Source: Ephydatia muelleri (lineage: Eukaryota; Porifera; Demospongiae; Spongillida; Spongillidae). From it: a stretch of 64,000 nt of DNA. The position numbers were made by a program, and so were the translations under genes. The notes beneath the pieces are model-generated. The model was given only the letters and a program-made list of their open reading frames with translations, did not search any database and was not told the origin of the DNA. Of this stretch, positions 55,187-64,000 are shown piece after piece; position 1 is the first letter of the stretch; each line of letters starts with the position of its first letter. The stretch covers positions 62,001 through 126,000 of the forward strand of contig JABACO010000053.1 in NCBI GenBank assembly GCA_013339895.1, written 5' to 3'.

Positions 55187-57971
55187 CAGGGGTCGAAATA
55201 CTGTTTAAAAGTCACCTGCACCATGTGCAGGTGACTTATGGGGCCCACCTGCACCTAGCTTGTCACACCTGCACCCTGTACCCTATGCATCACACAACAT
55301 TTAATATTTTTACGTGCACAAGTTGTAATATTTGATGGATGAAATGGATAAATAAATGCATTCATGAATAAAGCAAATGAGTAGTAAGAAGCTGGCCTTT
55401 GCTATTCATTACAAGAGTCTGAATAAGAATTTTCATTAGATTCTTGCAAAGAAGTAACATCTTTACACCTAGGTCCATATGGTTTTGTTCCTGGTCATCG
55501 ATGCCGCTTACCCGCAGCCCACCACTCCATGATGAGCATTACTGGGATCATACTTGTCTACAGCCTCCTCTGATAACTTGATTGTCATTAAGGCTGTAAC
55601 AGTGTCGGATGTTAGCCTTGACCTCCAATCATTTTTAATATTTCCCGTGACAGAGAATCCTCTTTCACATTCAGCTGTACATGTATGAATGGGAATTACC
55701 ATAATCAGCCTCACAATCCTGAAGATCAATTTAAATCTTCCTTCAGGCTCATCTTTATTCATGCTTTGCTCCACATGTCATGAAACTTCACATACTTTTT
55801 ACCATACTGATACTGATGTACTTCTTGATTTCCAGCCATTGCATTATAGTCTCCTTCATGTTCCCATCCTTATCCAAACGCTTCTTAAAATGCAGATATA
55901 CTTCCTTAACTTCGCTGTCACCATAGGTCTCTAAATCCTCATTCTCTGGCCAATTCCTGTACTCAAACATGGTGGCACCTTGTTTACTAAGAAACTGCTA
56001 AATCGGTCTTGCAGCTGGTCCTGTGTACCTATGCAAATACTCAAGCAGTCATCTACAGCTTGCTGAATAAGACTATTCACAGTTGGAGTATGTCTTTCAC
56101 CTCTGCCAAAGACACACCTTTATACTGAACCTACTTCATCATCAATATGTACCATCCCTATTTGCATGAGCTTCTTCAATACTCTGAGCTTGCCAGTTGG
56201 CTTAATCTGCTTGAGATGGATTTAACTAGGCTCTTTACACAATCTACTGTTGAGCCATTTGATTGAAAGACTCTACTCAAGCTTGACATTAGTGTTAGAT
56301 ACTCATCTATGAAATGAAGGAAGGCAACAAACCTTATGTTCTTCAATGCTTTCATCAGCTTCTGAGCTGATTCCTTAGTTGCTTGAGTTGATCCGTTGAC
56401 TGATACCTCACCAAGATGTTGTGCCAATGCTGGATAATCCCTCAGAATGGCAGTAATTGCTTTTTCATGATGTGGCAGCCACCGTGTGCCATATGCCTTC
56501 TGTGGCTTGAGAATGGTAATCTTGAATGCATCACCCACTATCCTCAGTCCACTCCACATTAGAGCAGAATTGTGGTATGCCTTGTACACATGTACTAGAA
56601 ATGTATTAACTGTTTCGTAGAATGGTACTCCCTTCACTACAGCTTTCACTGCTAACTCCAACCTATGAGTGCAACAGTGTATAGCAATGCGCTCAGGTAC
56701 ATCCTTTTCCAACCTTACAACTTCACCTGACTTTACAGCTGCGCTATCAAAACATCCAGACACTAACCTATCCTTCCAATCACTGATCTCAAGTTCTCCT
56801 TCCAGAGTAGAAACAAGTGCTGCATGTATGCTAGAAGCATCCGCTTTCTCTAGAGCTTTAAATGCTATTTGGGAATAATGTTATCTTCAAGATATCTCTT
56901 CCTCCTCCTGTGTACTTGTATCAGTACTTCCATTTGACAGTATGGAAAAGTAATATGATTTTCTGATATTTGTGATCCTTGCTTTCCTGACGATGTCGTG
57001 TATAAAGCCTGTAAACACTCGGGCTTGCTTGTTGTTACAATAACTTGGTAAATCATTTGCCACTTGCAGTGCCACTAAATCCTTAAAATCTGTGAAAGGA
57101 TGTCCTTGTTTAGCTAAATAAAATGCACTACGAAACAAGATGCTTATTTGTTGGAAATGCTCTTTTTCAAGCTTCTGTAGGCACTTCTCCATTGGCTTTT
57201 CCGGTAACGGCCGATTACTAACTTCAAATGCTTCAACAGCAGCCACATGTGCAGGGCTCTTTTCATGATCCACCACATTTGACAAACAGCAACCGACGCG
57301 AAATGCATTCAGCTTGGTCTTGGCTGCGAATTGTTCGCAGAAATTACAGAACATGGTATCATCTGACTCGCGATATTCCAACCAAGGTCTTCCGCTTTTC
57401 CATGCACTGCAAAATGCATAAACCTTCCTTTTCTTCAATACCTGGTCTTCCTGAGCAGATTTGGTATCTGCTATGCCAAGATCCTTGCTTTGTTCTTGTA
57501 GATCTATCGAAGCACCTCTGACAGGATCTCGAGCAGTATCAACCTCAATGCATATGTTCGCATCCTGTACGCTGACAGCAGTGGCATCGCGGTTGCTTGA
57601 TCTAGCCTCGAACCCAAAAACTGCAACTTAACGTTGCCACTGGGGTACAGATACTTTATTCACTTTGGGCAGCATCAGTTGTGTTGAATAACAGGGGTAT
57701 CAATTAACTTATTAATGAGATCGTGGTACGTACGTACTTTGTTATTGTGTACACTCGAGCATCGGTGACGCGGTCTAAACGTACGCTTGCGCTTTGTAAC
57801 TTTGCAATCGCTAGATGTAGAGTACAAGCATGGTTAGTAGGTTAGTAAACAATTACAACTTTGCTCTATCGTTTATTGTCAGTGCAGGTATAAGATAAAA
57901 TGCACCTGCACTTTAAAAAATGTACATGTACCTGCACTTGTGCAGGTGTGTACCCGGTATTTCGAACACTG
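55187..57971 (-). mobile_element. hAT transposon (ZNF862-like), in VAP intron 3
   Basis: Starts CAGGGGTCGAAATACTG at 55187 and ends with the complement of CAGTGTTCGAAATACCGG at 57971; inside each end lies a further ACCTGCAC-rich inverted stretch. The 2785-bp length fits a nearly full hAT element. Flanking ATACATGT and CATGTAAT overlap only partly, so the 8-bp duplication is unclear. It is antisense to VAP. Confidence 0.8.
55508..57438 (-). pseudogene. hAT transposase, degraded
   Basis: Right to left: an N-terminal TTF-type zinc finger region (GRPWLEYRESDDTMFCNFCE ... HEKSPAHVAA, 57438-57200), FSILSNGSTDTS near 56930, a central catalytic-region block (IHCCTHRLELAVKA, AYGTRWLPHHEKAI, 56763-56176), and the C-terminal hAT dimerisation domain (TCTAECERGFSVTGNIKNDW with RSRLTSDTV) at 55774-55508. 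The parts are in order but lie in three frames, so it is broken. The arrangement matches ZNF862-type hAT proteins. The FSIL-x2-GSTD motif is shared with the elements at 1386 and 26479. Confidence 0.75.
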
Positions 57972-58080
57972 CATGTAATAATTTACTAACGAGTCATACA
58001 CATACATGTAATATTTGTTGTATACATGTTTTTGAGTATGATGTTGAAAGGTGTGGTGATTCTTTTGTCTCTGTCTACAG

Positions 58081-58182
58081 TGGAGAACAGCAAGCAAAGA
58101 TGTGTTAATGGTCTCCAAACTGAAGTGTGTGTTTGATGAGACACCCACTGCTCAACCCGCCCCCACTGTGCCCACCATTCCG
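58081..58182 (+). CDS. VAP: VAP gene, exon 4
   Basis: After CTGTCTACAG the phase-0 frame reads WRTASKDVLMVSKLKCVFDE then TPTAQPAPTVPTIP, ending CCG|GTAAAT. The W-x3-x-D-x-LM-x-SKL-CVF block is the conserved tail of the VAP MSP domain ([20 protein letters not shown] in vertebrates), so the exon belongs to the same gene despite lying 6.4 kb downstream. A Pro/Thr-rich linker follows. Confidence 0.9.
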
Positions 58183-58189
58183 GTAAATG

Positions 58190-58345
58190 TGTGTGTGAGG
58201 GTATTGATGTGAGGGTGTGGTTGTGAGAGGACGGGTGTGAGGGTGTGGGTGTGAGTATGTAGGTGTGAGAGGGTGAGGCTGTGCGGGGGATGGGTGTGAG
58301 GGTGTGTGTGTGAGGATGTGGGTGTGCGGGGTGAGGGGATGTTAG
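58190..58345. repeat. GTGAGGGTGTGG minisatellite
   Basis: Degenerate GTGTGAGGGTGTGGGTGTGA units between VAP exons 4 and 5. Confidence 0.85.
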
Positions 58346-58422
58346 CAGGCATGTATGAATTTCAAGCTGTAGTACGGTATTATGATGGAAAAGAACGAAT
58401 TAGATGCGTGTATTTCATCCAG

Positions 58423-58476
58423 GAGAAGGCTCTGGAGAAGGTGGGAGGTGAAGGAGGGGGATGGCCTTTGCAATAA
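58423..58476 (+). CDS. VAP: VAP gene, candidate terminal exon 5
   Basis: After TTTCATCCAG the phase-0 frame gives EKALEKVGGEGGGWPLQ and a TAA stop that overlaps an AATAAA polyadenylation signal (58472-58477). The full product would be 163 residues: an MSP domain and short linker, without the coiled coil and C-terminal membrane anchor of typical VAPs (about 240 residues). It could be a soluble short isoform or a gene truncated by rearrangement, since repeats and a retroelement fossil follow at once. Confidence 0.5.
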   Translation, partial: EKALEKVGGEGGGWPLQ

Positions 58477-58499
58477 ACCTATTACACATTGTATAAGTG

Positions 58500-58735
58500 A
58501 CGACACAATCCGATTCATAGTTGTAGTCACAGGTCCGATTCATAGGTGTAGTCGCACATCCGATTCATAGGTGTAGTCACATGTCCAATTCATAGTTGTA
58601 GTCACAAGTCCGATTCATAGGTGTAGTCACACATCCGATTCATAGTTGTAGTCACAAGTCCGATTCATAGGTGTAGTCATACGTCCGATTCATCACACGT
58701 CCGATTCATAGGTGTAGTCACATGTTGAATTCATA
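58500..58735. repeat. 24-bp minisatellite after VAP
   Basis: About nine units of TCCGATTCATAGGTGTAGTC plus ACAC, with GTTGT/GGTGT variants, just downstream of the predicted VAP polyadenylation signal. Confidence 0.9.
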
Positions 58736-58786
58736 GACATTAATTACAAATTACATGTACATGTATGTTGTTATGTTGTATCTTGT

Positions 58787-58867
58787 CCTGTTAGTCCTTG
58801 GTTGACAACCTTAAGCACGAACATACAATCTGTAATGGGCTTTTCATGCTGATAATGAAATATCTAT
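58787..58867 (+). repeat. Left half of a duplicated ankyrin-gene flank
   Basis: Matches the reverse complement of 9962-10043 and part of 1176-1227. The match resumes at 62546 beyond the Ty3/gypsy fossil, so this was one continuous segment before insertion. Confidence 0.7.
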
Positions 58868-61800
58868 ATTTTGTACCCGACGTCCATGATGAAATCAGAA
58901 CAACACAACTCACAAAATATGGCCACACACGTCAACCGGGTCCTAGCATGCGCATGCACGGAGTACATGTATGCATAATTAGATAGTTAATACACAACAG
59001 TCTCCTCCATCCTTATTAAATGCATTCCTCGATGTAACGCTTTGGTGGGTTGGACTGCCTAGAAGAACGTCTCAATGGTTGGGATGCACGAGCTGGTGAT
59101 GACACCGATGTATGAGTTGGTGATGACACCGTAAGGGCTGTTATCTGCGCCTCACCTGAGAGAGATGCTGACCTCTGGGCCCCACCTGAGGTGGATGAGC
59201 TTGATGTACATGTAGGAACAGTAGCATTACTCTGGTGTCTCTCTGGAATGGTAGCCGGGTGTCTACTCTCAATCTCCATAGGTATGCTCCCTTCTTGAGT
59301 GGTTTCCATCGTCCTGAACATTTCATTTGGAGTGGTCTCTACCTCCCTTGCTCTTGAGCGAAGATGGTCCAAATGAGCCTTCCTTTTATGTCCATTCGCA
59401 AGTTGTACATTGTACGTCAATGCACCAAGGATATCCTTGATAATCCATTTGCACCATTTGTTTCTGGATGTTGGACGAAACTCCTTGACCCAAACCATCT
59501 CACCCACTTGAAAAGTTCGAGTGTATGGATGGTGAGATTCAGGTGGCCTTTTCCTATCTGGCTTCTTGAGCATGTTGGGTAGTACCAAAGATATTCGGAT
59601 ACACAGGGTTCTTCCAAACATAATTTCTGATGGAAGTTTGTTTGTTCCTGTGTGTGGCACACTACGATATGTTCTCAGAAATTCGGTAATAGAGACTGCC
59701 ATGCTAGAAGATGTATCTTGTTTCTTCAACCATTGCTTCACATTCTTAACCATGTTCTCTGCCAATCCATTGATTGCAGGATGGTAAGGTGCTGAAGTAC
59801 CATGGACAATACAATAGATTTTCAGGAAATCTGAAAACTTTTTTGCAGTGAACTGGGGACCGTTGTCTGTCACAAGGACTCAAGGTAACCCATGGGTAGC
59901 AAATATGTCAGACAATACTTTCATGGTACGTTGCGTAGTGGTAGAGCGCATCATCCTTATTTCAGGCCATTTACTATATGCATCAACCACCACTAGGAAA
60001 TATATTCCTCTCCACCCTCCGAAGTCCATGAGGATCCTAACCCAAGGGCCATGAGGCTGTTGCCATAGATGATATGAAAAGACTGGAGGCGTATTAGCAG
60101 TGATTCCACATTCTTCGCAATTTGCAGATAGCTTCTCAATATCTTCATCCAACTTGGGCCACCAGATGTAACTTCTTGCTAGAGCTTTCATCCTTACAAC
60201 GCCAATGTGACCCTCATGTAACTCCTGGAGGAATTGAGCACGCAGGCTTAATGGAATGATAACCCGTTGGCCCAACCTTCTTCAGCTTAACTCATAACGT
60301 CGTTTTAGGAATGGGTTGATGGCTTCTGCGGAATGTGACAGTTCCCATGCACTGCAGTGACTGGAAGGGTGGACCAATCAAGAGCTAAAATATCAGTAGT
60401 GGTTTCAGTGTCGTGTTACTTTACCGGAAGTCTTGATAAGCAGTCTGCACAGCTATTCTGCTCACCTGGGATGTACTGAATTGTATACTTGTAGGCACTC
60501 AAAATGAGAGCCCAACGCTGCAAGCAGCTTGTAGAGAGGGTGGAGGACTGTAGCCAAGAAAGGTAAGAACTTGAAATTGTATGACATGAGACCAATGAAG
60601 GATTTCAGTTCTGACTTATTCTGGGGAACTGGGCTGATAGGATACCCTTTACTCTGTCTTCTGTTGGCCGGATACCTTCTGGAGATATACGGTGACCCAG
60701 GAAATTGACAGTTTTCCGGAAGAATTGGCACTTGTCTAAGTTGATTTTTAGGCCTAACTGTTGCAATCTTAGAAAAACATGCCTCAGGTTAGCTTATGCT
60801 CCATCCTGGTGCTACCTGTAACCAATATGTCATCCATATGGTACACTACCTTTTAGCAGCCTTGCAAAACAATTGACATTGCACGCTGCCACATGGCTGG
60901 GGCTGTAGCAACACTAAAGGGGAGTCACTGGAACTGAAACAGTCCAAGGTGTGTGTTGATTTTTAGAAGTGGTTGACTTTTTTCTTCAACTTCCATTTGC
61001 TTAAAAGCACGAGCTAGATCCAACTTGGTGAAGGACTCACCCGGTGGAGAACACCTCATCTGCTGTCGGTAGCGGAAACGTCTTTGTGCATAATTGAGGA
61101 TTATTGTGACCTTAAAGTCTGCACAGATTCTAATGCCTCCATCTTTTTTGCGACAACAATTGGGGCTGCCCAGTCACTTTGCTCAACAGGTCTAAGTTCT
61201 CCATCCTCCACTTGCTAACGTATAGCTTCCTCCACCTGAGCCCTTTGAGCAAATGGTATCGGTCTATACTTGCAAAACCTTGGCCGTGCACCATCTTTAA
61301 GCTCAATGCTTGCTTTGATCCCTCTCAGACGTCCCAGACCCTTCTCTAGCACATCGGGGAACTGATTTATCCAGATGGCCACTTGTATTGTATGCACTCT
61401 GGGATCTCCCTCTACAAGAGAAGACATCATTATTGGCCAGTCTAGTCTCAACTTGCATAACCAGTCACGACCTAAAAGAGGAAGCTGAGAATTTGCATTC
61501 TTCACCACAATGAAATGACCTGTTTTGGATTGCGTTCCCAGCTGCTGTCTTGGCTGTCTGAGTCTGCCTCAACAAGGTGCATTTTGCTCATCTTTCCTCT
61601 GCTCCCAGTCATTTTGCCTTTTCCACTAGCTTCGGTTGTTTTGCCTCTTCCACCAGCCTTACACACTCTTGCGATGTGTCCAAGCTTACCACATTTGTGG
61701 CACTTTTTGTTCTCCTGGTAACAGCTATCCGGAGAATGCCCACTGCCTCCACAACGATAACATGGAAGCGAAGGTTGTGGTCCTTGTGGATCCTTAGCCA

Positions 61801-62545
61801 TCTTGTGCACAGTGCCCTTGACACCCTGCGATTCATCTTCATCTTGATCTTGATGAAAATTTTTGGACTCCTTGAGGACAACTTCCATAGACCGTCCCTT
61901 TTCCAATGCCTGAGACACAGTTAAGTCTTGTGTGCACAACAGTTCTCATTGTATTCGCGGGTCTTTTAATCCACACATGTACTGATCCCTTAGAGGAGTA
62001 TCCAAGTAGTTACCAAAATTGCAAGTCTTAGCCAGCAACCGTAGCTCGGACATGTAGTCAGTGACTCCTTCATCCACCGTCTGTTGTTCTTTTAAAGAAC
62101 CGGAAACGCTCTGCTATTTCAATGGTTTCTGGTGCCGTTCTAGTCTTTAACCTCTCCACTATGTCGTCTAATGACAGGTCCGTCAACAAAGTGGGACTTA
62201 CCCAAACCTTGAGTTTCACGTATATTTTTGGACCAATCCAAGTTAGAAGGAGCGCTTTCTTCCTATCATCCGCAACCTGGTGTGCGATACAGTAAAAGTC
62301 TAATCTTTCCTTGTAGTCCTCTATTTTCTCTAATTCGGTGTCAAACGGTTCTGCTTTGCGAGATGCTTCCATGATTTTGTGTATCCCACCCTCATCGCCA
62401 CTATTTTTTACCCGACGTCCATGATGGAATCAGAACAACACAACTCACAAAATATGGCCACACACGTCAACCAGGTCCTAGCATGCGCATGCACGGAGTA
62501 CATGTATGCATAATTAGATAGTTAATACACAACCAGGCACAACGG
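58868..62545 (-). mobile_element. Ty3/gypsy-like fossil with LTRs
   Basis: LTRs of about 125-130 bp lie at 58870-58999 and 62405-62534 and differ at about two positions by eye, so insertion was fairly recent. A purine-rich tract borders the 3' LTR. Parts on the minus strand: Gag near 62372-62070, two CCHC knuckles ([14 protein letters not shown] and [14 protein letters not shown]) near 61800-61700, protease-like (LPLLGRDWLCKL), reverse transcriptase about 61300-60500, integrase zinc-binding (HEGHIGVVRMKA ... CEEC) and core (MTDNGPQFTAKKFSDFLK) 60275-59016. TCTAT at 58863-58867 and 62546-62550 is a candidate 5-bp target duplication. The element is broken in several places. Confidence 0.85.
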
Positions 62546-63110
62546 TCTATTAGTTTGAAAATGTAATGACTATTAAGTTTGAAATTATGCAACAAAATGT
62601 GTGACTCGAAAAGTTCATTTTTAAAAATCTTTTTGCCACTTCATACCCCAAAAAATCAGTGCCAAGAGAAGGTACATGTATTAAATTATAGAGAGAATTG
62701 CAAGTTGCTCCACAGGACTCTGGACGCCTTATCTGTTGTTTACAACAATTCTATACTCTTCTGTGCCCACCTTCTCTAACGTTTAGTGTAAAGCCTATTT
62801 TCCTTTCCCTGGCTCTGTCCCTTCCCTCCCCCACCCACCTGTCATCTTACCCTCCACCTTTGACCTCCCTTTGTGTATAAATGTTACATGTGTCATATGT
62901 TATGTTTCAGCACCCACATCCACTGGTCCAGCCTCTAGTTATGATGACATTTGTAATTTCATGACAACTGTGCTGTGCTGGTCATTGGTGTGTTGCATGT
63001 CCAGCTGCAATGGTGTGCATTTGATTGACTACAGTGTATATTTGTATACAAAAGAGTGCAACAACATAAAAAGGATTTAACTTTCGTCAGGATTGAGAGA
63101 AAAATCTAAG
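62546..63110 (+). repeat. Right half of a duplicated ankyrin-gene flank
   Basis: Follows the reverse complement of 9965 down to about 9230: shared ACTCGAAAA, CCTTTGACCTCCCTTTGT, CAGCCTCTAGTTATGATGAC and CTGTGCTGTGCTGGTCATTG. The ankyrin exon itself (9661-9759) and its surroundings are absent, although the flank just upstream of its acceptor is kept. Confidence 0.65.
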
Positions 63111-64000
63111 ATTTGGAACTTACCATCATCATACCTGGCCTCGTGATTAGCAACATGTATTTAATTTAGTAATAAAAGTTAATAAGCTTGGACTCCCATG
63201 ACCAAATAATCAGCATCTTTCGCTCAATCCAATTGCTAACTCCGTTGTGATTGGCCTGAAATATATTACAACTTTTTACCACCTATAAACTGCAGCAACG
63301 TTTGCGATAGCTTTTGCTACGCTTACACATGTGCCATGATGCAATATTGTAACAGTGCCTGGTTCCCAGACTCTGTCCAATTATTGGTAATGGACCACAA
63401 AGATTGCAGTTGAGTATAACTTTTGACTAACTGCATTTGAATAACTATATTTTCACGGGATGACTAACCTGATGATTGCCTTTCATTTTTATATTTTTAA
63501 CTAACTAACTAGATGTATTAAATACTACTATGCACATCGCATTAACTAGTCTCATAACCAAAGATAACAGGTTGCATTTGGCTCTGCAAATCTTCACCTT
63601 TATCTTCGGACAGTTGATGGGATGAATCTTAGCCACCTCATATGAAGCCTCCTCTCCCCTCTCCAAGCAAGCACTTTCATACCTGCTTCACTCTACTAAC
63701 TTCTGGACATGGACAACAATACATGCGATGTCATCCAGCAACCCAAACTGTTAAGTGATTCGATTAAGGCACTCTCCACATGTCAATCCAGATTTGTCAA
63801 CTCTAGCTTACACACATACCTCTGCACAGGTCTGTTACTGATACACTGTAGCTGTGTCATACCAATTCAGGTCATTACTTATGGTCCAGGCCCATGAAAA
63901 TCATGATGTGTAGTCCTATCGGTCCTTCTGTCCTACGTACCTGAATGGAAATGGAATTACCCCAGACATGAGTTATTCCTACCCGGCAGCTCTAATTGAC
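63111..64000. other. No gene recognised
   Basis: AT-rich sequence without supported ORF, repeat copy or splice structure. The 62-codon ORF at 63709 has no motif. Confidence 0.4.

Noticed and set aside
55187-57971. Exact 8-bp target duplication for this hAT element
   Set aside because: Flanking ATACATGT and CATGTAAT overlap only as part of a local ACATGTAAT repeat, so no true duplication can be claimed.
1-64000. tRNA and rRNA genes
   Set aside because: No convincing cloverleaf, A/B box pair or rRNA-like stretch was seen by eye; a covariance-model scan would be needed to exclude a small RNA.

Overview
The window looks like a piece of a marine sponge (demosponge-type) nuclear genome. The signs are animal gene families with short introns (46-50 bp where I can delimit them), a metazoan VAP (VAMP-associated protein) gene, TRIM-type RING and filamin exons, 99-bp single-ankyrin-repeat exons, very frequent TACATGTA/TGTACATG words, and a dense mix of DNA transposons, DIRS-like and Ty3/gypsy-like fossils and minisatellites. 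The taxonomic call is inference; no marker settles it.

Layout. 0-6 kb: Tc1-like, hAT-like and THAP/P-type transposon remnants and a TIR element with an internal tandem array. 6.9-9 kb: a minus-strand multi-exon gene ('family V') split by two elements with 9-bp target duplications; one of these carries the first exon of a RecQ-type helicase. 9.6-13.5 kb: dispersed ankyrin exons and a filamin repeat exon. 13.2-25.6 kb: a large imperfect inverted duplication whose arms contain matching DIRS-like fossils and a TIR element; the left arm also holds a Ty3/gypsy fossil. 26.3-27.8 kb: a hAT-type element with both ends, abutting a RING exon. 28.9-39.35 kb: about 60 copies of a 173-bp satellite with multi-unit block duplications. 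39.7-48.3 kb: a plus-strand multi-exon gene ('gene W') whose C-terminal part is homologous to family V, with a 3.9-kb Tigger/pogo transposon in one intron. 48.5 kb: a perfect 98-bp palindromic element. 49.9-58.5 kb: a VAP gene in five exons whose 6.4-kb third intron holds two minisatellites and a hAT transposon; it appears to end without coiled coil or membrane anchor. 58.8-62.5 kb: a Ty3/gypsy fossil with LTRs, inserted into a segment that is a duplicate of the 9.2-10.0 kb ankyrin-gene flank. 63.1-64 kb: nothing recognised.

Only the VAP gene looks like a clearly functional conserved gene. Gene W is partly well preserved but has frame problems in its 3' part, which could be decay or assembly indels. 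Everything else is mobile, repetitive or broken. The most informative observations are the helicase-carrying 9-bp-TSD element, the ORF that reads across both insertion sites in family V, the satellite block structure, the 12-kb inverted duplication and the short VAP form.
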